A stretch of 64,000 nucleotides of DNA from UBA6522 sp965262365 (GTDB lineage Bacteria > Pseudomonadota > Gammaproteobacteria > Steroidobacterales > Rariloculaceae), in assembly GCA_965262365.1 (NCBI GenBank), contig OZ253541.1, positions 186,001 through 250,000 of the forward strand, in the 5' to 3' direction. Each line of letters opens with the position of its first letter. Position 1 is the first letter of the stretch. Shown piece by piece: positions 43,441 through 55,800 of this stretch. The notes under the pieces are model-generated. The model was given only the letters and a program-made list of their open reading frames with translations, was not told the DNA's origin and searched no databases. The translations under genes were made by a program, and so were the position numbers.

Positions 43441-43888
43441 CGCATCTTCCGCCAGGACGCATGTCCGCGGCGTTTCCGCATCCCCTCGTTCTTCCCCGGT
43501 ATCCGCACGGCGGAACGCGGCGAGTCCGGCTTCTGCGGTCGGGACGGACGCGCGTTCTGCGGCGCGCGCCAGGCGCCGGGTTCTGGCACTGGCCGTGGCC
43601 CCGTTGCTGTCCGGGGCGCCCGATGTCGGGGCCGAAATTCCGGTCACGAACTTCAGCCGGACCGCGACCGCATCGGCCGTTAGTTTCGGAACTCCCCCGC
43701 CGGGGAGATGGGATCTCGCCCAGGGCTTCACGACCGGGAGCCATGCCGGCGGCTACGGCCTGACCTCGATCGAGATTCCGTTTGGCAGTGCGATCGGCGC
43801 CGCGGACATCGGCGACCTGACGGCGCAAGTCCGGTCGGGCGACGGTTCGGAAACGCGGCACGGGTTCGGCCGCCCGGGCAGGTCATGA
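43385..43888 (+). CDS. Truncated anchor-R-like adhesin N-terminus (locus B)
   Basis: 167 residues from GTG 43385, which directly follows the array. The start NASWLQRWFRGRFEQPSDAS parallels STSWLRRWFPVRFGQPSDSS of locus A. A basic stretch and hydrophobic segment (RRRVLALAVAPLLSGAPDVG) form a Sec signal, then LAQGFTTGSHAGGYGLTSIE matches the anchor-R-like domain of locus A (AQAFTTGRHAAGYKLTGVSI). The domain breaks off after ~60 residues. The TGA at 43886-43888 overlaps the ATG of the giant gene (ATGA), so translation may be coupled. Either a recombination scar or a functional upstream cistron. Confidence 0.6.
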   Translation: MNASWLQRWFRGRFEQPSDASSARTHVRGVSASPRSSPVSARRNAASPASAVGTDARSAARARRRVLALAVAPLLSGAPDVGAEIPVTNFSRTATASAVSFGTPPPGRWDLAQGFTTGSHAGGYGLTSIEIPFGSAIGAADIGDLTAQVRSGDGSETRHGFGRPGRS

Positions 43889-46800
43889 TGTCAGGCGGCG
43901 AACACCGTACGGCGGGCGCCCGCGGAGCCGTCGGGCGGCCTGAGGCTTGCGTCGGGCTCGGGCGGATCCTCCGAACCGCTTCCCGCTTGCCATTTTGGCG
44001 CCCGTGTGGCCCGTATCGGGGTCCGGGTCGGTCTCGCGGCGCCCGCCCGGGGGCGGTCAGGCGGGGGCTCCTGGTGCTCGGCCTGGGGGCGTGCGCCTTG
44101 GCGGCGTGCGCCGGGCCGGCCCGCGCACAGGAGATCTGGTCCGCGACCCTGAACCCACAGGGGACCAACACCGGGGTGGGCTGCGAAAGCGGAATCACCG
44201 GCTCTCAGAACCGGCACCGCCGGTGCGACACCGCAGGCACTCTGAGCGACGACGGCTTCACCTACGACGGGACGAACTATACGGTCGCCCTCATCGATTC
44301 GATCTCGCATGGCAATGGCACCGGCCGGTTTTTTTTCGATCTGGACAAGCAACTGGCGGCTGGCGCGGACCGGAAGTTGCTGCTGAAGTTCGGCAGCTTT
44401 TCAAGACTCTTCAGCACGGCCAGTGGCGGTGACTTCGGGGGCAATTACTCCTATGAGTTTGGCAATCCGGAATTGTTCTTCACAGTCGGCGATTCGGTCA
44501 CGCTGAGGATCGAGGTGGCGTCGGCGCTGGTGTTCTCCACGTCGTCGGTGGCGCTCGACGAGGGCGGCACGACGAGCTACGACGTGAGTCTGCAGCACGA
44601 GCCCAGCGGCACCGTCACCGTCTCGGTCGCCAGCGGCGACACCGGCGCGGCGACGGTGGCGCCGGCGACGCTGAGCTTCACCGCCTCGGACTGGAGCACC
44701 GCGCAGACGGTGACGGTGACGGGCGTGGACGACGCGGACGGGGCACACGAGCGGGTGACGATCACGCACGGCGCGTCGGGCGGCGGCCTCGTCAACGAGT
44801 CGGGCACGGTGACGGCGACGGTCACCGACACCGGCAACAGTGTGCCGACGGCCGCCGACGGCAGCGTGACGACGGAGGAGGACACGGCCCACACGTTCGG
44901 CGCGGGCGAGTTCAATTTCGTCGACACGGACGCGGGCGATGAGCTTGAGAGCGTGAAGATCGAGACGCTGCCGGGGTTGGGGACGCTGGCGGTGGACGGC
45001 ACGACGGTCGCGTCGGGCGACCTGCCGAAGACGGTGAGCAAGGCGGAACTGGGCGCAGACAAGCTGATCTACGCCCCACCGGCGAACGCCAACGGCATGG
45101 GCTACGCCTCGTTCAGGTTCAGGGTCAACGACGGGGGTGCGGACAGCGCGTCGGACTACGCGATGACCGTCAACGTGACGGCGGTGAACGACGCGCCGAC
45201 GGTGGCGAATCCGATCCCGGACCAGTGGGCGCCGCCGGTCACGGCGTTCAGTTACCAGTTCCCGGAGACCGCGTTCAGCGACGTCGACGGGGACGCGCTC
45301 ACCTACGCCGCCGCGCAGGACGGCGGCGCCGCGCTGCCTGCCTGGCTGACGTTCACGGTCGCGACGCGGACGTTTTCGGGCACGCCCGGGGCGGGCGACA
45401 CCGGGATGCTGAGCGTGAAGGTGACCGCGAGCGACGCCAGCGAGTCGGCCGAGGACACGTTCACGATCACGGTGGGCGAGGCGCCGAACAGCGCGCCGAC
45501 GGCCGAGAACGGCAGCGTGACGACGGAGGAGGACACGGCCCACACGTTCTCCGCGTCGGAGTTCAACTTCGCCGACGCGGACGCGGGCGATGCGCTTGCG
45601 AGCATCAAGATCGACAGGTTGTCGGGCAACCTGTCGGACAACGCCGTGGGGACGCTGGCGGTGGACGGCACGACGATCGTGTCGGGCGACCTGCCGAAGA
45701 CGGTGAGCAGGGCGGACCTGGATGCGGGCAAGCTGATCTTCACCCCGCCGGCGGATGCCAACGGCACGCGCTACGCGTGGTTCTGGTTCAGGGTCAACGA
45801 CGGGGAGGCGGACAGCGGGCCGGTCAACATCGGGTTGCACAACACGATGCGCATCGCCGTGACTGCGGTGAACGACGCGCCGACGGTGGCGAACGAGATT
45901 CCGGACCGGTCGGCGACGGCGGGCACGGCGTTCAGTTACCGGTTCCCGGCGAACGCGTTCAGCGACGTCGACGGGGACGCGCTCACCTACGCCGCCGTGC
46001 TGGACGACGGCAGCACGCTGCCTTCCTGGCTGACGTTCACGGCCGGCACGCGGACGTTTTCGGGCACGCCCGGGCCGGGCGACACCGGGCCGCTGAGCGT
46101 GAAGGTGACCGCGAGCGACGCCAGCGAGTCGGCCGAGGACACGTTCACGATCACGGTGGGCGAGGCGTCGAACAGCGCGCCGACGGCCGAGGACGCCAGC
46201 GTGACGACGGAGGAGGACACGGCCCACACGTTCTCCGCGTCGGAGTTCAACTTCGCCGACGCGGACGCGGGCGACGCGCTTGCGAGCATCAAGATCGACA
46301 GGCTGTCGGGCAACCTGTCGGGCAACGCCGTGGGGACGCTGGCGGTGGACGGCGCGACGATCGTCGCGAACGACCTGCCGAAGACGGTGAGCAGGACGGA
46401 CCTGGATGCGGGCAAGCTGATCTTCACCCCGCCGGCGGATGCCAACGGCACGCGCTACGCGTGGTTCTGGTTCAGGGTCAACGACGGGGAGATGGACAGC
46501 GGGCCGCACAACACCGGGTTGCACAACACGATGCGCATCGCCGTGACTGCGGTGAACGACGCGCCGACGGCCGCCGACGGCAGCGTGACGATGCTGACGA
46601 ACACCGCGTACGCGTTCGCGGCGGGCGACTTCAACTTCACCGACACGGACAGGGGCGATGAGCTTGAGAGCGTGAAGATCGAGACGCTGCCGGGGTTGGG
46701 GACGTTGGCGGTGGACGGCACGACGGTCGTGTCGGGCGAGGTGCCGAAGACGGTGAGCAAGGCGGACCTGGATGCAGACAAGCTGACCTACGCCCCGCCG

Positions 46801-49800
46801 GCGGATGCCATCGGCGAGGGCTACGCCTCGTTCAGTTTCAGGGTCAACGACGGGGAGGCGGACAGCGCGTCGGCCTACACGATGAGCATCGACGTGACGC
46901 CGAACAGGGCGCCGACGGCCGAGGACGCCAGTGTGACGACGGAGGAGGACACGGCCCACACGTTCGCCGCGTCGGAGTTCAACTTCGCCGATGCGGACCC
47001 GGGCGACGCGCTTGCGAGCGTGAAGATCGTGACGCTGCCGGGGTCGGGGGCGGGCGCGCTGGCGGTGGACGGCACGGCGATCGTCGCGAACGACCTGCCC
47101 AAGACGGTGACGAAGGCGGAGATCGGCCTGAACAAGCTGGCCTACACCCCGCCGGCCAACGCCAACGGCATGACGTACGCGACGTTCACGTTCCGGGTGA
47201 GCGACGGGGACGACGACAGCGCCGCGGCCTACACCATGACGATCGACGTGACTGCGGTGGACGACGCGGTGACGTTGGCGAACCCGATCCCGGACCGGTC
47301 GGCGAGCCCGGGCACGGCGTTCCGCTACCGGTTGCCGGCGAACACGTTCAGCGACGTGGACGGGGACACGCTGACCTACGTCGCCGAGCAGGACGACGGC
47401 AACGGGCTGCCCGCCTGGCTTAGGTTGGACCACGAGGTGCTGCAGTTTTGGGGCACGCCCTGGGCGCGCGACGCTGGGACGGTAAGCGTGAAGTTGACGG
47501 CGTCGGACAGCGGTTCGTCGGCGGAGGACACGTTCGATATCGTGGTGAGTCGGTCCAGCACGATCGCGACGGTGTCGAGCCGCAGCGAGATCTGGGGGGC
47601 GACGCTGAACGCCGTGGATCTGGACTCGACCGAGGGGGGCTGCCGCCGCGGGCAACGCATGCAAGACAGCAAACGATGCGACAGCGCAGCAGTTCTGACG
47701 GACGACGGCTTCAGCTACGAGGGGACAAGCTACACGGTCGCCAGCATCTCCAGTATCGACGCCGGCGACAGCGCACTCACTAGATTCGAATTCGTTCTGG
47801 ACAAGCGGCTGGCGAATGGCGCGGATCGGGAATTGCGGCTGAAGGTCGGCAGCTTTTCGAGGCTCTTCAGTACGGCCGATGCCAGTGCATTCGGCAACGA
47901 TTTCTCCTATGGGTGGACCGGACCGGGGTTCACCCTCATAGGCGGCGATTCGGCCGAGCTGAGAATCGACGCGGTGCCCGGGCTGCGGTTCTCCGCGCCG
48001 GCGCCCGTGCTCGACGAGAGCGGCAGCGCGCGCTACAAAGTGGGCCTGACGGCGCGGCCCAGCGGCGCCGTCACCGTCTCGGTCGCCAGCGGCGACATCG
48101 GCGCGGCGACGGTGGCGCCGGCGACGCTGACCTTCACCACTTCGACCTGGAAGACCGCGCAGGCGGTGACGGTGACGGGCGTGGACGACGCGGATTTCGA
48201 CGACGAGCGGGTGACGATCGCCCACGGCGCCTCGGGCGGCGGCTACGCCGGCGTGACGGGCACGGTGACGGCGACGGTCAACGACAACGACACCACGGCG
48301 CCGACGGCCGGCAAGGCCACGGTGGTCACGAACGAGGACACGGCCCACGCGTTCGCCGCCTCGGAGTTCCGCTTCGCCGACACGGACCAGGGCGATGCGC
48401 TTGAGAGCGTCAAGATCGTGACGCTGCCGGGGTTGGGGACGCTGGCGGTGGACGGCGCGGCGATCGGGTCGGGCGAGCGGCCGAAGACGGTGACGAGGGC
48501 GCAGATCGACCGGCGCAAGCTGACCTACACCCCGCCGGCGGATGCCAACGGCACGGGCTACGCCTCGTTCGAGTTCAAGGTCAACGACGGAGTGGCCGAC
48601 AGCGCGTCGGCCTACACGATGAGTATCGACGTGACGGCGGTGAATGACGCGCCGACGGTGGCGAGTTCGATCCCGGACAGTTCGGCGACGGTGGGCACGG
48701 CGTTCAGCTTCCAGTTCCCGGAGACCGCGTTCGCCGACGTGGACGGGGACCCGCTCACCTACGCCGCGGCGCTGGACGACGGCGCCGCGCTGCCTTCCTG
48801 GCTCGGCTTCGCCGCCGGCACGCGGACGTTTTCGGGCACGCCCGTGGCGGGCGACACCGGGGCGCTGAGCGTGAAGGTGACGGCCAGCGACGCCGGCGGC
48901 GGCTCGGCGCACGATACCTTCGCGATCACGGTGGGGACCGTGGCGAACGCGGCGCCGACGGCCGGCAACGGCCGCGTGACGACGGAGGAGGACACGGCCC
49001 ACGCGTTCGCCGCGTCGGAGTTCAACTTCGTCGACACGGACAACGACACGCTTGCGAGCGTGAAGATCGAGACGCTGCCGGGGTTGGGGACGCTGGCGGT
49101 GGACGGCACGACGGTCGTGTCGGGCGACCTGCCGAAGACGGTGAGCAAGGCGGACCTGGATGCAGGCGAGCTGACCTACATCCCGCCGGCCAACGCCAAC
49201 GGCACGGGCTACGCCTCGTTCGAGTTCAAGGTCAACGACGGGAAGGCGGACAGCGCGTCGGACTACACGATGGGCATCGACGTGACGGAGGTGAACGACG
49301 CGCCGACGTTTGAAATTCGCTACTCCGATTTCGAATTGCGTGGCCTCCATTTCTATTACACGTCGGCGACGGCGGCCGCGGCGTTCAGCTACCAGTTGCC
49401 GGCGGACACGGTCAGCGACGTCGACGGGGACCCGCTCACCTACCGCGCGGCGGGGTCCGGCTCCCAGGGGAGCACGCGGCTGCCCGACTGGATCCGTTTC
49501 GACGCCGACACGCGGACGTTTTCGGGCACGCTACCTGGGGGGCGCCAAAGACAGGATTTTTATGTGTTCGCGAGCGACGGCAGAGGCGGGGAGGTCGAGT
49601 TCGTGTTCGCCATCTACCCTCGCACGGCGCCGGACGACGCGCCGAACGCCGCCCCGACGGCCTCGGGCAAGACGGTGACGACGGCGGAGGACACGGCCCA
49701 CGCGTTCGCCGCGTCGGAGTTCAACTTCTCGGACGCGGATAACGGCGACACGCTTGCGAGCGTGAAGATCGAGACGCTGCCGGGGTCGGGGACGCTGGCG

Positions 49801-52800
49801 GTGGACGGCACGGCGATCGTCGCGAACGACGTGCCGAAGACGGTGACGAAGGCGCAGATCGACCAGGACAAGCTGGCCTACGCCCCGCCCGCGAACGCAA
49901 ACGGCTCCGCTATCGCCAGTTTCACGTTCCGGGTCAACGACGGCGACAACGACAGCGCCGCGGCCTACACCATGACGATCGACGTGAGCGCGGCGAACGA
50001 CGCGCCGACGGTGGCGAACGGGATTCCGGACCAGGCGGCGACAGCGGGCACGGCGTTCGGCTACCAGGTCCCGGCGGACGCGTTCAGCGACGTCGACGGG
50101 GACGCGCTCACCTACGCCGCCGCACTGAACGACGGCGGTGCGCTGCCTTCCTGGCTGACGTTCACGGCCGGCACGCGGACGTTTTCGGGCACGCCCGGGC
50201 CGGGCGTCACCGGGCCGCTGAGCGTAAAGGTGACCGCGAGCGACGCCAGCGAGTCGGCCGAGGACACGTTCACGATCACGGTGCGCGCCACGTCGAACAG
50301 CGCGCCGACGGCCGACGACGGCAGCGTGACGTCGGCGGGGGACTTGGGCTACACGTTCTCCGCGTCGGAGTTCAACTTCGCCGACGACGACCCGGGCGAC
50401 ACGCTGTCGAGCGTGAAGATCGTCACGTTGCCGGCTTCCGGCAAGGGTTTTCTCTCGCTGTCGTCGCGCGCGATCACCTCGAACACGGTCATTGCGGCGG
50501 CCAGCATCGGCGCTTTCGTCTACACCCCGCCCGCGAGCGCAAGCGGCGCCGCTTTCGCCAGCTTCACGTTCACGGTTAACGACGGCAGAGCCGATAGCGC
50601 CTCCGCCTACACCATGACCATCAACGTGGCATCGGCGTCGGCGGTGGCGCCGGACGCGCCGACGAGTCTGAGAGCGACGGCGGGGGACGGGCAGGCGACA
50701 TTGAACTGGATGGCGCCGGGGAACGACGGCGGCGCGGCGATCACGCGCTACGAATACCGCTACTGTACCGGCGCAAGCTGCACAATGGCGGACAACTGGA
50801 CCGACACAGGCGGCGCGGGAACCAGCCACACGGTGATCAACCTGACCAACGACACGGCCTACACTTTGGAGGTGCGAGCGGCGAACATAGTGGGCGAAGG
50901 CGCCGCCTCGAACCAGATCGGCGTAACGCCGGTAGCGCCGCCGAGCAACGCCGCCCCCACGGCCGCCGACAACACGGTCACCATCGACGAGGACACCACC
51001 CACACCTTTGCCGCGACCGAATTCAATTTCTCCGACACCGACAACGGCGACACGCTGGCCGGCGTAAAAGTGACGACGCTGGAGACGGCGGGCTCGCTGA
51101 CGCTGGACAGTACCGACGTCATCTTGAACCAGGTCATCGCGAAAGCCGACATCGATGCGAACAAGCTCGAGTTCACGCCGGCGGCGAACGCCAGCGGCGA
51201 CCCGTATGCGACCTTTGGGTTCAAGGTGAGCGACGGGGACAACGACAGCGCCGCAGCCTACACCATGACGATCGACGTGACCGCGGTGAACGACGCGCCG
51301 ACGGTGCGGAACGAAATTCCGGACCAGACGGCGACGGAGGGCACGGCATTCAGCTACCCGTTCCCGGCGAACACGTTCCGCGACATCGATGGAGACATGC
51401 TCACGTACACCGCCGCACTGGACAACGGCAACGCGCTGCCTTCCTGGCTGACGTTCACGCCCGGCACGCGGACGTTTTCGGGCACGCCCGGGCCGGGCGA
51501 TGCCGGCGCGCTGAGCGTAACAGTGACCGCGAGCGACGACAGCGAGTCGGCCGAGGACACCTTCACGATCACGGTGGGCGAGGCGCCCGACACCACCGCC
51601 CCGAGAGTGACGTCGATCGGGCGCCAGACCCCGTCGTCGTCGCCGAGCAACGCCGACGCACTGACCTGGCGGGTCACGTTCGACGAAGACGTGAAGAACG
51701 TGGGCGCGGCGGATTTTACGGTCAGCGGCACGACGGCCGGGCTGACGGTGCGCACCGTGACGGCTTCGACGGTGTTCGACGTCACCGCGTCGGGCGGCAA
51801 CCTGGCCGGCCTGAACGCCACGGCGACGCTGGGTTTTTCGGCCAATCACGACATCGGGGACACGGCGGACAACGACCTGACGAACACCGCGCCGAGGGGA
51901 ACCGACGACAACGATTATGTCGTGGACAATACAAAACCCGCGGTGACGATCTCGGGCGTTCCGGCGAACAGCACCGCCGCGTTCACGGCGACGTTCGCCT
52001 TCTCCGAGGCGGTGACGGGTTTCGCGCTGGGCGACATCGCGGTGGGCAACGGCGCGGCCTCGTCGTTCTCGGCGACGAGCACGACGCTCTACACCGCGCT
52101 GATCGCGCCGGTGGCCGACGGTGCGGTGACGGTGGACGTGGCGGCGGGTGCGGCGGCCGATGCGGCCGGCAACGGCAACACGGCGGGCGCACAAGCCACC
52201 TCGACGTACGCCGCGCCCGGGCTTTCGATCGCCGACGCGACGGTGGCGGAAGGCGATTCCGGGACGACGGCAATGACGTTCGCGGTGACGCTGTCGCCGG
52301 CGAGCGCCCGGACGGTGACGGCGGGCTGGGCGACCTCGGGCGGCACCGCGACGGCGGGCACGGACTACGCGGCGGCTTCCGGGACGCTGACTTTCGCGGC
52401 GAACGAGACGAACAAGACCGTCACGGTGAACGTGACGGGCGACGAACTGGACGAGGCCGACGAGACGTTCACGGTGACGCTCTCGAACGCCAGCGGCAAC
52501 GCCTCGCTTTCGGATGCCACGGCCACCGGCACGATCGCCGACGACGACGCCAGCCCGACGGCGGAGGACAACACGGTGACGACGGCGGAGGACACGGCCC
52601 ACGCGTTCGCCGCGTCGGAGTTCAATTTCGCGGACACGGATAACGGCGATACGCTGTCGAGCGTGAAGATCGTCACGTTGCCGGGGTCGGGCAAGGGCGC
52701 GCTGGCGGTGGACGGCACGGCGATCGCCGCGAACGACCTGCCGAAGACGGTGACGAAGGCGGAGATCGACCGGAACGAGCTGGCCTACACCCCGCCGGAC

Positions 52801-55800
52801 AACGCCTTCGGCTCCCCCTCGTTCACGTTCCGGGTCAACGACGGCGACAACGACAGCGCCGCGGCGTACACCATGACGATCAGCGTGACGGCGGTGAACG
52901 ACGCGCCGACGGTGGCGGACGAAATTCCGGACCAGACGGCGACGGCGGGCACGGCATTCAGCTACCCGTTCCCGGCGACCGCGTTCCGCGACATCGACGG
53001 GGACGCGCTCACCTACGCCGCCGCACTGGACGACGGCAGCACGCTGCCTTCCTGGCTGACGTTCACGGCCGGCACGCGGACGTTTTCGGGCACGCCCGGG
53101 CCGGGCGATGCCGGCGCGCTGAGCGTAACAGTGACCGCGAGCGACGACAGCGGCGCGTCGGCCGAGGACACCTTCACGATCACGGTGGGCGAGCCGCCCG
53201 ACACCACCGCCCCGAGAGTGGCGTCGATCGCTCGCCAGACCCCGTCGTCGTCGCCGAGCAACGCCGACGCACTGACCTGGCGGGTCACGTTCGACGAAGA
53301 CGTGAAGAACGTGGGCGCGGCGGATTTCACGGTCAGCGGCACGACGGCCGGGCTGACGGTCCGCACCGAGACGGCTTCGACGGTGTTCGACGTCACCGCG
53401 TCGGGCGGCAACCTGGCCGGCCTGAACGCCACGGCGACGCTGGGTTTTTCGGCCAATCACGACATCGGGGACACGGCGGACAACGACCTGACGAACACCA
53501 CGCCGAGGGGAACCGACGACAACGATTATGTCGTGGACAATACAAAACCCGCGGTGACGATCTCGGGCGTTCCGGCGAACAGCACCGCCGCGTTCACGGC
53601 GACGTTCGCCTTCTCCGAGGCGGTGACGGGTTTCGCGCTGGGCGACATCGCGGTGGGCAACGGCGCGGCCTCGTCGTTCTCGGCGACGAGCACGACGCTC
53701 TACACCGCGCTGATCGCGCCGGTGGCCGACGGTGCGGTGACGGTGGACGTGGCGGCGGGTGCGGCGGCCGATGCGGCCGGCAACGGCAACACGGCGGGCG
53801 CACAAGCCACCTCGACGTACGCCGCGCCCGGGCTTTCGATCGCCGACGCGACGGTGGAGGAAGGCGATTCCGGCACGACGGCAATGACGTTCGCGGTGAC
53901 GCTGTCGCCGGCGAGCGCCCGGACGGTGACGGCGGACTACGCGACCTCGGGCGGCACCGCGACGGCGGGCACGGACTACGCGGCGGCTTCCGGGACGCTG
54001 ACTTTCGCGGCGAACGAGACGAACAAGACCGTCACGGTGAACGTGACGGGCGACGAACTGGACGAGGCCGACGAGACGTTCACGGTGACGCTCTCGAACG
54101 CCAGCGGCAACGCCTCGCTCTCCGATGCCACGGCCACCGGCACGATCGCCGACGACGACGCCAGCCCGACGGCGGAGGACAACACGGTGACGACGGCGGA
54201 GGACACGGCCCACGCGTTCGCCGCGTCGGAGTTCAATTTCGCGGACACGGATAACGGCGATACGCTGTCGAGCGTGAAGATCGTCACGTTGCCGGGGTCG
54301 GGCAAGGGCGCGCTGGCGGTGGACGGCACGGCGATCGTCGCGAACGACCTGCCGAAGACGGTGACGAAGGCGCAGATCGACCGGAACAAGCTGGCCTACA
54401 CCCCGCCGGACAACGCCAACGGCGACCCGTATGCGACCTTTGGGTTCAAGGTCAACGACGGCGACAACGACAGCGCCGCGGCCTACACCATGACGATCGA
54501 CGTGACCGCGGCGAACGACGCGGCGACGGGCAAGCCCGCGATTACCGGCACGCCGACGGTGGACCAGACGCTGACGGCCGGCGTGGGCGACATCGCGGAT
54601 GCGGACGGCCTTCCGTCGGTCGGCGCTTTTACCTGGCAGTGGGTGCGCGACGACAGCGGTACCGAGACCGACATCGCGACCGCGACCGCGAGCACGTACA
54701 CCCTGGTCACCGAGGATCTGGGCAAGACCGTCAAGGTCGAGGCGAGTTTTCGGGACGCCGCCGGCACCGATGAGGGACCGCTGAAGAGCGACGGGGTCGG
54801 GCCGATCCGGTCGAACGACACCACCGCCCCGAGAGTGGCGTCGATCGGGCGCCAGACCCCGTCGTCGTCGCCGAGCAACGCCGACGAACTGACCTGGCGG
54901 GTCACGTTCGACGAAGACGTGAAGAACGTGGGCGCGGCGGATTTTACGGTCAGCGGCACGACGGCCGGCCTGACGGTCCGCACCGAGACGGCTTCGACGG
55001 TTTTCGACGTCACCGCGTCCGGCGGCAACCTGGCCGGCCTGAACGCCACGGCGACGCTGGGTTTTTCGGCCAATCACGACATCGAGGACACGGCGGACAA
55101 CGACCTGACGAACACCACGCCGACGGGAACCGACGACAACGATTATGTCGTGGACAATACAAAACCCGCGGTGACGATCTCGGGCGTTCCGGCGAACAGC
55201 ACCGCCGCGTTCACGGCGACGTTCACCTTCTCCGAGGCGGTGACGGGTTTCGCGCTGGGCGACATCGCGGTGGGCAACGGCGCGGCCTCGTCGTTCTCGG
55301 CGACGAGCACGACGCTCTACACCGCGCTGATCGCGCCGGTGGCCGACGGTGCGGTGACGGTGGACGTGGCGGCGGGTGCGGCGGCCGATGCGGCCGGCAA
55401 CGGCAACACGGCGGGCGCACAAGCCACCTCGACGTACGCCGCGCCCGGGCTTTCGATCGCCGACGCGACGGTGGCGGAAGGCGATTCCGGGACGACGGCA
55501 ATGACGTTCGCGGTGACGCTGTCGCCGGCGAGCGCCCGGACGGTGACGGCGGACTGGGCGACCTCGGGCGGCACCGCGACGGCGGGCACGGACTACGCGG
55601 CGGCTTCCGGGACGCTGACTTTCGCGGCGAACGAGACGAACAAGACCGTCACGGTGAACGTGACGGGCGACGAACTGGACGAGGCCGACGAGACGTTCAC
55701 GGTGACGCTCTCGAACGCCAGCGGCAACGCCTCGCTTTCGGATGCCACGGCCACCGGCACGATCGCCGACGACGACGCCAGCCCGACGGCGGAGGACAAC

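Noticed and set aside
44401..49350. Antisense open frame of ~1650 codons
   Set aside because: Same reason: shadow of the giant adhesin, Arg/Val/His-rich low-complexity translation.
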